Source: Clarkia xantiana subsp. parviflora
Lineage: Eukaryota > Streptophyta > Magnoliopsida > Myrtales > Onagraceae
NCBI GenBank assembly: GCA_036873135.1
Contig: JAPTYO010000012.1
Span: forward strand, 8,564,090-8,628,089
DNA: 64,000 bases
Direction of reading: 5' to 3'
Within the stretch, counting starts at the first letter, position 1. The number at the start of each line of letters is the position of its first letter. The position numbers and the translations under genes are program-made. Below the pieces are notes generated by a model. It was given only the letters and a program-made list of their open reading frames with translations, did no database searches and had not been told where the DNA came from. This document shows positions 1-11,313 of this stretch, piece by piece.

Positions 1-1505
1 ATACTTATTCACCTGCCGATTGCCATTGGTTCGTATTGAAAATTGAAATAATTCTAAAATTTGGCAAGTTGAATTGAACCTTCACCTCCATATAATGTCC
101 ATTTTATTCGTCGTATTCACTATATATATATATATATATATACTAGAGTGCAACGCATGCGTTGCACGCGTGACCACTATAATTACTAAATATGAACTAT
201 AATAAGTCGAGAAATAAGATAGTTCAATTTAAGAAAATATTAAAAATATTTATAGGTATTACATGATAGCACTTATAGTTCCGGGTCCAAAAATACTCCC
301 TAGACAATACATGTTACAATAATTTAGAAGAAATGAATATTAATATTTTCATTGAACCAAATGAATTCTTATTTCAACAATATAAGATGAAATTAAGGAG
401 AAAGTAATGCTAATAATATTACTTTATGAGTTAATATGTTTTTGGTACATGTTTGAGTCATGTTGTCTTTTATTCAATAATTTGTTTTTGTATAATTTTA
501 GTGCAACATGTTTTCACATAGTTTAGATGCAACATATTTTTGAAACATAGTTCTTGATGACATAATCTAGTTCGGAGCCGGCCTATGGGTCGAACCTTGG
601 TTGAGTCATTTGGTTGAGCTAAACTTTTTTTAAAATAATTTTTAATTTTAAAATTTCTTTTGAAATATTCTTAATTTTTTATGAACTAAAGATTTTTTTT
701 TTACTACTTAGTATATTTACCATTTTTCTTAATTATTATATGATATTTATTAAAATTGAAAAAAAAACTGTATTTTTTAAAATTATATTAATAAGAGGAA
801 GATGTAAAAATTTCAAAATTGACAATTTTACTCTTTCAAAATTGCCAATTTTGAAAATTTTAACATTCTCTTAAGTGACTGCAAAAAAAAGGAGAACAAT
901 AGAACCACTTTATATAATAGCTGTTACATGTAGCAAGTACATATTAGAGCGGTACTGCTAACCCAAAGATAATAGCTCTTAGAGTCATTGAATAAATAAA
1001 GAATAATAAGACCAAAGAAAACAAAAGGATCTCGTCCACATTTTCTTCCGAGCTCGACCACATTTTTAAATCAATCATTATATATATAGTCATAGTGAGG
1101 AGAAAGCACCTGAATTCTCACTACGCACGATAGACAATGCCGCATTGTATGGTTTTTCAATGCATCCACCAAACAAACACACCCTAACACACAAGCTAAA
1201 GTACTACTAAAAAGTATGCATGGAAAAGTTAAAATATTGATTATGAAATCCATCAAAGATGATTATTGCTGACCTAACATGACCGACCTTTCTCCTGCCT
1301 CAGCCTCGAGGTATCAGCTCCATTGAAGCTCATATTATTGACAAATTGCTGCCCTTGAGCATCATCATTCATCACAATAACCCCCAGTAATTTCAGTGGA
1401 GATTCCAACTTCTACATTACACCCTCGATTAAAGTAATGAAGAAGAGGCAAAAGAGGGCAATAAGCATCGATTTGACCAATGAATACCCTATCTTAGTAC
1501 GAACA
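1..1505. other. AT-rich intergenic DNA
   Basis: Very AT-rich sequence with an AT dinucleotide run near 121-140 and many homopolymer A/T tracts. No open frame shows a recognisable domain, and no RNA gene was seen. Apart from the hairpin at 143-167 nothing functional can be supported. Confidence 0.6.
143..167 (-). repeat. Candidate Helitron-like 3' terminus
   Basis: A perfect 20-bp palindrome (148-167) lies one base from a CTAG tetranucleotide (143-146) followed on the minus strand by T. Helitron 3' ends have a GC-rich hairpin followed by CTRR and insert between A and T. The spacing here is shorter than the usual ~10 bases and no 5' TC end was identified, so this is tentative. Confidence 0.35.
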
Positions 1506-1514
1506 CTACAAAAA

Positions 1515-2448
1515 GGGTTAAGAACCTATGAAAGGTCTGAACTATCACCTATGTTAACGGGAGAGGTCTGAAATTTAAAAAGTTAATAACAGAGGTCTGA
1601 AATTTCTATTTTGTTGATAACAGCGGTCTCCGTTAGTTTTTTCCGTTAAAACTAACGGAAATTGGTCACATGCCAAGCATGTGACCGGAAATAAAATAAA
1701 TTTCCAAAAATGCCCTTCTATCAAGTGTGCCCCTCACATGCTTGGAGTGAAAAGACCAAAATGCCCTTGAAGCCACCACGGTACTCCGGCGACCACCAAT
1801 CGTACTCCGGCGACCACCACCGTACTCCGGTGACCACCACCGTACTCCGGCGACCACCACCGTACTCCGGCGACCACCACCAAGGCTCCGATTGGGCCAA
1901 AATCGGAGCCACCGGCCCCGATTTGGCTCCGATCGGAGCCACCGGCCCCGATTGGACTCCGATCGGAGCCACAGAGCTCCGGTCGGAGCTCCGTGGCTCC
2001 GATCGGAGCTTTTTTTTGCTCCGATCGGAGCTTTTTTGGCTCCGATCGGAGCTTTTTGGCCCCAATCGGAGCTTTTTGGCCCCGATGGTGGCCGGAGTCG
2101 GGTCGCCGGAGCCGAGGTGGTGGTCGTCGGAGTCGAGGTGGTGGTCGCCGGAGTCGGGTGGTGGTGGCCGGAGTCGGGTGGCGGTGGCCAGAGTTGGGTG
2201 GTTTTAATTTGACTTTAGGGGTAAAATTGTCATTTCACATTTCATTAAATAAGATATTAAATAAAACAAAATATTAAAGGGGCAAAAATGTCATTTCACA
2301 CAATTCTGTTAAATTTAACCCTAAAAATGGACGGAAAACCTCAAATCAACAAAATTGAAATTTCAGACCTCTGTTATTAACTTTTTAAATTTCAGACCTC
2401 TCCCGTTAACATGGGTGATAGTTCAGACCTTTCATAGGTTCTTAACCC
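1515..2448. mobile_element. Non-autonomous Mutator-like (MULE) TIR element
   Basis: The ends are inverted repeats of about 90 bp beginning GGGTTAAGAACC. They are flanked by perfect 9-bp direct repeats CTACAAAAA (1506-1514 and 2449-2457), a target-duplication length typical of Mutator-like elements. There is no transposase. The interior is GC-rich and itself symmetric: a ~19-bp tandem unit ACTCCGGCGACCACCAC on the left (about 1781-1882) reappears in inverted form on the right (about 2100-2190). Between them is a run of GCTCCGATCGGAGC palindromes (about 1930-2060). Long open frames across the interior follow from this repeat composition and are not treated as genes. Confidence 0.8.
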
Positions 2449-2924
2449 CTACAAAAAAAGGATTCAACATTGGTAGATACTAACAATGAGAAAAGTAGAG
2501 AGGGACTACGATACCGTCTTTCTCTCGGATTTACCTTTCTGGCGTGTGCTAGTATCATAGTGGCAATGCAATGCTAATCGAAAGAAAACCGGGAAAGCCG
2601 AAACTGAAGAGTGAAAGTTGAATGAAACAAATAGTTCATGTTAGGTTATAAAGTCTAGGTCAACGGGTCGTCAATCTAGAATTTATCTCCCACTAATGAA
2701 ATGTCGGGTTCAGTGTTCCTAGAACTAGTCGTTCTGATCAATGCCCTTATACTCCCTTGGGGTAGTCGTTCTGATATATGTCCTTCTCTCCTTCTGACCT
2801 CCTTTCCTTCTCTCCTTCTGACCTCCTGAGGCTTGTACTTCTTACCCCTGGGGCTTGTCCTACTGCTCTATGCTCTTCTGCTTCCTTGGTTCTCTTCTCC
2901 TTGCCACCCTGCAAGAGGGGCAAT

Positions 2925-2953
2925 ACCAGGCACAGAGGGGGGTGGTGCATGAT
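2925..2953 (-). promoter_or_regulatory. Conserved C-loop hairpin in LTR (solo B copy)
   Basis: On the minus strand ATCATGCAC pairs with GTGCCTGGT (one wobble, one mismatch) around a C-rich loop. It is preceded by GCATCGGAGAGGG and followed by TATTGCCCC. It lies downstream of the TATA box, so it is expected to be transcribed. It matches hairpins at the same place in the other LTRs of this window. Confidence 0.7.
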
Positions 2954-3326
2954 GAACCCTCTCCGATGCCTAAGTCAGTATGGTTTTAGAGATAAAGCTA
3001 GAGAGATGTCAGAACAAAATTGTGCAACTTGCCAAGATGATCAAATGAATAGTGGAGGAGTTGTATTTATAGACAACGGTGTCATTAAGGTAGCTTAATG
3101 ACATCGTTAACCTTTAAACACAATTAATTATCCTTTAAACACGTAATTAAGACCTTAGGGGTACGGAGAAGGTTGGCGGAAATAAACCGAGTATGAGAGT
3201 TGCAAAATGGTGCCGGAGCCCTTAGGGCGGATGAAAAATCTGACTCCTAAGGATAGGGACCGGGTGTCGGAACCTTCGGGGTTGGTCGAGAACCCGACCC
3301 CGAGGACTTGGGATCGGGTGAATGGG

Positions 3327-3763
3327 CCCGGTCAAACAAGTTTGACCGGGTGAGGGGGGTCTCCCAGTCAAACCAAGTTTGACTGGGAGCCCCCCTCCCT
3401 TTCCCCACCCGATCTCTCAATAGAGAGATCGGGTGGGGGGACCCGATCTCTCAGTTGAGAGATCGGGTGGGAGGACCCGATCTCTCAACTGAGAGATCGG
3501 GTGGGAGAGGCCTCCTCCCAGTCAAACTTTTGACTGGGAGCCTCTCCCTCCTCCCAATCTCTCAACTGAGAGATTGGGAGGGGGCCACCTCCCAATCTCT
3601 CTTACGACTTACGAGAGATTGGGAGGGTCTCCCACCCGGTCAAACCAAGGTTTGACCGGGTGCTCCCACCCAGTCAAACCTTGGTTTGACTGGGTTCTCC
3701 CACCCGGTCAAACCATGGTTTGACCGGGTTCACCCACCCGGTCAAACCATGGTTTGACCGGGT
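3327..3763. repeat. Palindromic minisatellite array in solo LTR
   Basis: Successive palindromes such as TCTCAACTGAGAGA plus GATCGGGTGGG, and GGTCAAACCATGGTTTGACC plus GGGT, are repeated with variants. They are separated by GGGTGGG-like linkers. The same LTR position holds different palindromes in other family-B copies. Confidence 0.85.
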
Positions 3764-4428
3764 CGGGAAATTCGGAAGTTTGGGGCTGGCGCGTTTTTTC
3801 TGGTTCGGACCGTTTCTTTTTGTGGGTAACATACTTGGGCCAAAAGTTTCGATTTACAATCATTAACGGGGTGATAAAAATACAACGATTCGGAAGTCAA
3901 CGGGTTCAAATTGGACGTATATCCATCAGTTCACAATAACATGTTGAATGAAAACATTTTCCTACTAAACATTAGAAGATGAATTAAGCGCACAAAGTAT
4001 GGAAGGGTCAGTGAGCAACAAAATCTCATGATGGTTTCCAAAGTAGAAAATAACAACTAAGCAAGATTAAAGATTCGAAGTACTTAAAAAGCAAAAATAA
4101 AAATAAATCAAAACTTCAGAACTGCAGATCATAGAATCAAGTGGTACTTACAAATCAAAAATCAATCAGTTAAAAAACGAAATTTGATATTTGTCTTACC
4201 AATCTACTCGTCTAATAGCACCCAGCAGATGAAGAATGGTTGAAATATTATTAATCAAGAGCATGACGTAGAAATGCCCAAGGTGAAAAGTATATATTGT
4301 TGTTATATATCCAGAGAACTGAACCACCTAAGAAGTTAAATCACACGATATTAGAATTAAATGATAAAATTGAATTAGAAACATATATATATATTCTATA
4401 TATGTATATATAGCGTGAATGGATACGA

Positions 4429-5160
4429 TAAGCATATATCATAGTTCATAAGACTATTTGGACAATAAATAAACATGTTGTGTGTATTGTCAATAATAGA
4501 ACAATTTGATCCGATTACTGGTCCACTAACTGGTTATGAAGGTGAAAAGTTAGCTATGGGGAATGATGCCTCTTCATGTGCAACATCCGTCATCTCCAAT
4601 GTAGACTGTAACTATATCAATCTGCAGTATGAAAACAGATGTCAGAGGGCTACTATGGGAGTGTTCACAACGGCTAATAGATATTAATAACTGTATAAAA
4701 TCAGCACTCACCAATTGCCAACGCCACCAATGTTTACAGTTTTTACAGCACATCAATCTCTATCATAGGTGCCTCACGATACTTGTTATTCCCTCGAAAA
4801 AATTTTACGGCAACAAGTTATTTCTTTTCTCTGTCACAACAATCTAAAACTTTCCCAAAGGTTCCTGCTGGAACAATGTCAAACTGAAAATTTGGGTAAT
4901 TATCCACCAGAATAGTTTGGTCTTCTTCGGACTTCAAAAATAGTTCACCTTCTCCCATTTTGCTGAGGATCTTATCTACATCCAAATAGTGACCAATAAG
5001 CAACAAGAATATGTAGTACCAGATAGATATAATTACACTCTTCAAAATAATTGAAAACAGGTTTCAATTTATGAAAGACTGGATGAGATAAGCATACATC
5101 AGAGTTCATAAGACTATTTGGACAATAAACAAACACCTTGTGTGCATTGTCAAAAAGTAT
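4429..5160. repeat. Pair of ~70-bp direct repeats 659 bp apart
   Basis: Segments 4429-4497 and 5088-5160 are near-identical in direct orientation (both contain AGTTCATAAGACTATTTGG). They bracket the kinase pseudogene, which suggests a local duplication of intron-like sequence. Confidence 0.7.
4720..4985 (-). pseudogene. LAMMER/CLK (AFC-like) protein kinase pseudogene fragment
   Basis: Minus-strand translation gives KILSKMGEG followed, after a GT-AG intron of 84 bp (4865-4948), by GTFGKVLDCCDREKK, then a stop, then LVAVKFFRGNNKYREAPMIEIDVL. Joining across the intron restores the glycine-rich loop G-E-G-T-F-G of the kinase N-lobe. The lysine-containing VAVKF strand and the YREA..IEIDVL segment are characteristic of the LAMMER family (plant AFC kinases, which phosphorylate SR splicing factors). 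In-frame stops follow DREKK and DVL, and the C-lobe with catalytic and LAMMER motifs is absent nearby. This is therefore a truncated copy that still shows an intron, so it derives from genomic DNA rather than from spliced RNA. Confidence 0.65.
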
Positions 5161-5240
5161 CTTAATCTAAGCACTAAGACGAAAATATTAGGATAGAAGA
5201 GTACCTTAGTTTCAGATTTAGCATTGTATAATACGTTTTT

Positions 5241-5302
5241 TCAATTCAGACCCCTTTTGGCAACATGGGCAAACATTCAGGCCCCTATTGTGTTCTTAAC
5301 CC
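5241..5302. repeat. Relic terminal repeat of a MULE-like element
   Basis: The sequence ends GTTCTTAACCC, the inverted form of the GGGTTAAGAAC terminus at 1515. It contains the same style of motif (CAGACCCC, AACATGGGCAAAC). No partner end or target duplication was found. Confidence 0.45.
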
Positions 5303-8300
5303 TATATCGAGAGTTCGTTCAGGTTGATCATTCAACCAATTATACAGCCATTGAAGTTTGAATTCGATGCCCTCCGACAACAAGCATGACCTGCTTGAGT
5401 TGAGATAGAGAATGAATTGGAGATGAAGATTACGGGCTGAGCAGACTTCAACAACCGAACCGTACTTTCATGTCCTCTGTTTGGAATGACGAATGACAGT
5501 TAATTGAGCAGAGAATGAATACCTAGGAAGGAGGTTGAAGGAGGGAACAAATAAAATTGAGAAAATTTTACAAAGTTATGTGGTTGCATCTCAATCAATG
5601 GCTACAAGGGTTGGTTCTATGAGATTTGTCGGTTCAGGTGTTGAAGTTGAAGCGGCATGGCAATTCCTGGTGAGGCGGGTGTTCTATTTTTACAGGGAAT
5701 ACTGAACGGAGGTGGCGTTTCCAAGTGAGGACAGCTGCAACTTTTATATAGGTGATAGGTAGATATTATTTTATTTTGTTTTATTTATTATGTTGCTTTC
5801 TATCATAATAAAATAATAATAACTTCATTTATGATACTTAAATTTGAACCTTTTTTTCTTTAAGTATGGGTGAAAATATTTTCGAATTAAAACACATAAT
5901 ATAATATACTTTTAACTTACAGGACTATAATAATAAGTTGTATATATATATTTTTATTCTTTTACCGTGTGTTTAATAAATTAAATAAATAATAAATGAA
6001 GAGGAATACGAAATGATGATAGAATAACCATTCGTAAGATGTTTAATCATGGTTATTCCGTATAAGATTTGAATTGTGAATCTTTACTTATTTCAACCAT
6101 TATTTTTTACAAGCACACATTTTTTTATGATTCTCAATACATATTCCCTATTTATTTTTACAAATAATATATTGTTGATGCATTATTTTTAAAATGAATT
6201 TATGCACGAATTATGAGCTAATTATGTTATGATATTTTTTTTCCGATATAGATTTTTGTATAATGGACCGTTAAAGGACTAGTTATGAATTACTTTACTT
6301 CAGTATTATTTGTCGGTATTGGAACTGTCTCAGACATACTTGATATTGGGCTTTGAATATTATATATACTTTGGGTCACCCTATTCTTCAAGGCTTGTTA
6401 TTGGGCTTAACACATTATATAAATTCAAAGTGCGATATAGTCTACATCTCTTTCTATGAACCTTTTCCATTATCATAAAGGCATGATAGAGGAGGACAGG
6501 TGAGTATAAAGTAGAAGAGGGAACATAGTTATAAAATTAAAATAATGTTATGTTAAATAAAAAAAGCATAGTCGGTCCGACCGTAACCATCGTCGATTGT
6601 ATTCAAGTGACATGATAATAATAATCCAAATATAAAATTGTGAAGAAAGAGAATCTTATATGACGAAATTTACAAAATATATTGGCAATAAATATGAAAA
6701 TATTACTTCGAAGGTTTCATTTTTTAAGGGATTAGAATCGAATGTTTGGTCGTGCGCTCCGTTCAGTGTATGCGTTGGTTGTTCACTAAACTTAGTCGGA
6801 AAAACTCCAGATCGTGAACATGAGTCAAAACATTACGTAACAAGGTAAGTTTAGATACATCACTATTAACACATTCATTTTGTCGCAAAAAAATGTGATG
6901 CAGTGTGATGATTCGTTGATTCTATGAATACCCGAAATCAAATGCATAATTGAGGAAAAATATTGATTTCTTCATATATCATAAACTTAATTCAACGACG
7001 GCTACTATTGTCTTAAATAACGAAAACCCTAAACCCTAGGAAATAACGACAAAGTCCAAATAAACCGGAAATAAAAAAAAAAACCCGAAATAATATTAAA
7101 AAACGATTTTGAATCTCGAAAAGATGAAATTTGGCCGAAAAGCAGCACAGTTCATAGCACAGCTGTATCTTTAGATCAAAACGCTTTTTCCACCCGAAAA
7201 ATACTATTCACGCGCCAAAATCCGACAGTTGAAAGTTCGAGACTATAGATTGCAGAAATCTCTAATTCGCGAAATTACTCGGTTCCGCACGCATCAAAAT
7301 GTTTGCTACTTAAAATTAACCAAAAAAAAAAAAGAAGTGTAAGAATAAATTTATCAAATTATGTTGTCTCATATATCTAAGAATAACAAAAATTATCCTC
7401 TCCTTAATAAAAAAAAAAAATCATGTGTGCCAACTTTTAAACTCATAATTTCTCAACATCTAAAAAAGTAAAAACTGTTTTTTTTTTAATGATGATCGTT
7501 ATTTGTTTTATTCTATATCATTAGTTCTTAAATATATGGTCATGGTATTTATCAAAAAAAAAAAAAAAAAAATTGGTCATGGTATATGCTAGGCATCATA
7601 CGATTAGCTAGTACTAGTAGGCACTAGCTATGCAGTAGAAAAGAAAGATTGCCTTTTTCTTATGTCTTATTATCTGCACCAATTTACAAGGTGAAAACCC
7701 CCGTGTGCTCGAATCCCTATCCCAAGTATCAATTATTGCTAATAAAATAAGGCAAAATTCCACTATAGCTGATAATGACGAAATAATATTTTATTTGGTC
7801 TTTTAGTAGAATAAATAAATATATATACATATATATTCAACAGTGTATTAAATTCTTCTATCATCATCACCATTTAATAATAATAAAATAATAACTAAAC
7901 GTATATTACATGGAAACCCCTTATCTATATATAATAAGTTTTCCAAAAAAATATAATATAACATTGTAACCTCTTATCTAAATAAATATTATTTTGTTTA
8001 ATTTAATTAAATTACTGTACATGACAAGTCATTTTTAAGGTTTACAACTAATTATAGAGTTTTTTTTAAAAAAAAATTCAAATGCGTAGCATTATACCAA
8101 GTGATACAACTAAAAGTTATTAATTTTAATGCATCAGAGAAATTCATATCATTAAATAATATTATTTAATTCTAATATTTATAAATATATTTAATTTATT
8201 TATTATAATATCATTTAACATTAAATATTGTAATCAACAAATCTATAGCTTTTCTCATAGAACTCTTATTTACAAACGAGTTCTTTAATGTAAAAGTAAT

Positions 8301-8700
8301 TATGAAGAATTTTCAGTTAGTCTATAATATTATATATTTTAAACTTACATAATTAATCAACATTTGAAATATATATAAACGTTTTTTTTTTTCAAATATT
8401 AATTAAATAAACAAATTGGCACGAGTTAATAATAATATTATATATTCATACAACTAAAATTCCACATAAAAATTGTGGGTTAATAACTAGTATTCTGAAA
8501 TTTTTTGTTATAATATAATAATAATAATATCAGATCGATTCATTATTATTAGGTTTAGTTTTTATCCACCAGATACATAGAGATTTGGCTGGCATAGATG
8601 GTATGTCTACCAAATTGAAAATAAAATAATTGTTGGGGCGAATTTGAAATAAAGAAAAGTTTGGTTGGTTGGTTCCTTGGGGAAGACGTATCTTCTAAAA
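5303..8700. other. AT-rich intergenic DNA upstream of PLATZ gene
   Basis: Low-complexity AT-rich DNA with A and T runs (for example near 7552-7572). No credible coding exon or RNA gene was recognised. The last few hundred bases probably include the PLATZ promoter, but no convincing TATA box could be chosen. Confidence 0.5.
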
Positions 8701-8780
8701 CTTCCGGTTCGGGGTTGGGACTTAGGTCCGGTGGTCGACTTGGAGCAGATAAGAACGACCACTCCTCTGCTTTGGCTTGG

Positions 8781-8897
8781 CCTCTCTCTCTCTCTCTCTC
8801 TCTTCTTCTTCGTCTTCTTCTTCAAGCACCTTCAAGAACTCATTCTCCTCCTTTACCGCCTCCACTTTCCAGCAATATCCTCTCTCTCTCTCTCTAG
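8781..8897 (+). repeat. CT-rich microsatellite tracts in PLATZ 5' leader
   Basis: (CT)n runs occur at 8781-8803 and 8879-8896 within a pyrimidine-rich stretch just upstream of the PLATZ start codon. CT tracts are common in plant core promoters and 5' UTRs. The transcription start was not determined. Confidence 0.7.
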
Positions 8898-8970
8898 AAA
8901 ACAGAATAAGCCGGCGATCGTGAACCAAGACACCACTGCCCCCGAAATCAAGCCCAAGAACCGCAGAATC

Positions 8971-10897
8971 ATGGTAACTCATGTCTTCATTGCTGTTCTT
9001 TATTGTTTCTCTCTCTACATTTCTGTTCTGTTAACATGAAACAGAGACTTTTCTTCTGTTTAGGGAGCTGGAGGTCCTGATGAGGAAGAAGAGAACTGGC
9101 CGCCATGGCTGAAGCCACTCCTGAAGGAGAGGTTCTTCGTTCAATGCAAGATTCATGCAGATTCTCACAAGAGCGAGTGTAATATGTATTGCTTGGACTG
9201 CATGAATGGCGCTCTCTGTTCTCTCTGCCTTAATCACCACAAGGATCACCATTCCATCCAGGTTTGATTATCTGTACCAAAATCGTATTCAAATTCTAAA
9301 TTTTTTGCTCTTTTGATTGAGATTGTAATGAATTTTGACTTTTCAAATATAAAAAAGTCGAACTTGATAGTGTGTTCAGAATCACAGGTAAAAGAGGATG
9401 AAACCCAATAAGGGCTTGAAGATAAAAAATTTCTCCCCTTCAAATTTGAGCTTTTACTCATTCTTTTTTTATATCTATCAATCTGAAATTACGAAATTGT
9501 ATGTATGTAACATTAAAGAAATTTTTGCTACTTTTTTCAAATATAAATATGAAGGAATGACTCCCATCATAACCCACTGAAAATAATGGAGGGAAATATT
9601 CGTTTTTTCTTCCAATTCGACTTTTTATCAATCTGAAACGAAGAAATTTGAGGGAAAGATAAGGATTTTTTTTTTAAAAAAAAATAGAATGGGGGATTAA
9701 ACCCATTAAATATTGTGGGAAAGATATCTTTTTACTGTCAAAAGGTTAGTTTTTTCTTCAATTATGAGTGCTCATCATCAATCTGGAATGAAAAGGTCTG
9801 AAATATATGATTTTTCCTTCATTTAGCTCTATTTTTTGCTGTGGTTGTGAGAATGTTGATTAACTAACTGGTGATTGATTATGGTGGCAGATTAGGAGAT
9901 CCTCATACCATGACGTGATCAGGGTATCTGAGATACAGAAAGTTCTGGACATCACTGGTGTTCAAACCTACATCATCAACAGCGCCAGGGTGGTGTTCTT
10001 GAACGAGAGACCACAACCTCGCCCCGGAAAAGGCGTCACCAACACCTGCGAGGTTTGTGATCGCAGCCTCCTCGACTCCTTCCGCTTCTGCTCACTTGGC
10101 TGCAAGGTATATATATTCTCAAATTTTGCAACAAAATGTGATTTTAAATTATAACAATAACAAATGTTTCCCATTTCAGAAAACTGTTTGATTGATTATC
10201 TTACCCAACACTTTTGAGTAATACTGTGATTTCTAATTTACATATGTAGACACTTTTTTACTAAAAATGTTTTTTTGGAATTGTCTAATTTTATATAGTT
10301 TCAAAGTTTCACATTTTACAGTATCTAGAAATATTTCCATTCTCCACCTAGTCATCTGCAAATTCACCATTTCCAAGAGATTAGGTTGCCAAATCCCAGA
10401 AACTTGGTAATCACATTTTTCAGGAATTGAATGCACTTTGATAGATTCCAGGAAAGTGATGCAATAGCTCATTGAATGCGGCACGGAGTTTGGTTTGCCA
10501 ACGTTGACTTTTTTATATTCTTGCTTTTAAAAGTAATAATTGTTTACATCAAAAAAAAAAAAAACTCTGCCTTCATTAATAATCCCAATTAAAAATCACA
10601 TTTTGATGCCTGTCCCTGAATTTTCACCTGATTTGGTTTCTGGGTTCTTGTTTTCAGATTGTGGGTACTTCCAAGACCTTCATAAAGAAGAAGAATTCAA
10701 ATCCAGAAATCGCAGCATCAGATTCAGATGATTCTTACAGCAGCAGCACTAGATATTATGAACACAAGAACAAAAGCAAGATCTGCAGTTTCAGCCCCTC
10801 GACACCTCCACCAACTGTATCGAATTACCGGATCGCGAAGAGGAGGAAGGGGATTCCGCATCGAGCGCCGATGGGTTGCTTAATGCTCGAATATTAA
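8971..10897 (+). CDS. PLATZ zinc-finger transcription factor, 4 coding exons
   Basis: Exons 8971-8973, 9064-9261, 9891-10106 and 10658-10897 join through GT-AG introns into an uninterrupted 218-residue protein. PLATZ proteins are plant-specific zinc-dependent DNA-binding factors that favour A/T-rich sequence and often repress transcription, acting in the nucleus. The first zinc motif fits C-x2-H-x11-C-x2-C-x5-C-x2-C-x3-H-x2-H (C29, H32, C44, C47, C53, C56, H60, H63). The second fits C-x2-C-x10-C-x3-C (TCEVC...FCSLGC) near residues 121-138. Between them is the family segment [20 protein letters not shown]. The C-terminus is Ser-rich then basic (KRRKG) and ends GCLMLEY. Length and intron positions fit the family. 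The first coding exon supplies only the ATG, immediately followed by the 5' splice site, so an ORF search misses the start. No disabling change is visible. Confidence 0.96.
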
Positions 10898-11173
10898 AAA
10901 AAAAGATAAAAAAAATAAGCCCATTTCCATGGTAAGAGCTTTGTAGCAGAAAGAAGCCAGCAATGGAGAAAATGGGGAAATGTACATAGAAGCATATAAT
11001 GTAGAAGACAATGGAGGAAATAATGTAAAGACAACAGTAGTGGTACTGTGACCATTTAGGGTTTGGTTTTGTGTCTTTATACATAGAAGTGTGGATATTA
11101 GTAGTGGAGCCATCACTAAGAAGAGCGACAAGACAATGTGGTGTGTGCAATGCAGTATGGTGTATGTATGTGG
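10898..11173 (+). other. PLATZ 3' flank / probable 3' UTR
   Basis: An A-rich stretch follows the stop codon, then unique sequence. It is the likely 3' UTR. No single polyadenylation signal can be chosen with confidence. Confidence 0.4.
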
Positions 11174-11313
11174 TGGTTATAGTCGACTGTTGATATGATT
11201 TGGGACATATATATATGGGGTAATATGGTAACTGTTGAGATCGTGGTTATAGTCGACTGTTGATATGATTTGGGATATATATATATGGGGTAATATGGTA
11301 ACTGTTGAGATCG
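11174..11313. repeat. 70-bp tandem duplication spanning the LTR junction
   Basis: Two adjacent 70-bp copies (11174-11243, 11244-11313) differ at one visible position. Each contains 59 bp of flank ending in GTAAC plus the first 11 bp of the A' LTR (TGTTGAGATCG). Confidence 0.9.

Larger units (their letters stand above)
2639..3928 (-). repeat. Solo LTR of family B (Ty3/gypsy), with TSD
   Basis: Read on the minus strand it begins TGATGGATATACGTCC and ends in AACA, matching the LTRs at 36890, 45555 and 58346. Perfect 5-bp duplications GTTCA flank it (2634-2638 and 3929-3933) and there is no internal region, so it is a solo LTR left by LTR-LTR recombination. A TATA box on the minus strand lies at 3064-3071. 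At 1290 bp it is about 500 bp longer than the other family-B LTRs, mainly because of the palindromic array at 3327-3763. Confidence 0.9.

Noticed and set aside
1666..2277. Several overlapping frames of 94-165 codons on both strands
   Set aside because: All lie in the GC-rich symmetric core of the MULE-like element and follow from tandem repeats.
4475..4687. 70-codon plus-strand frame as a gene
   Set aside because: No recognised domain; it overlaps the region of the minus-strand kinase pseudogene and the direct repeats.
7025..7041. AAACCCTAAACCCTA-like telomere repeat
   Set aside because: Only about two units; telobox-like motifs of this length are common in plant DNA and no telomeric tract is present.
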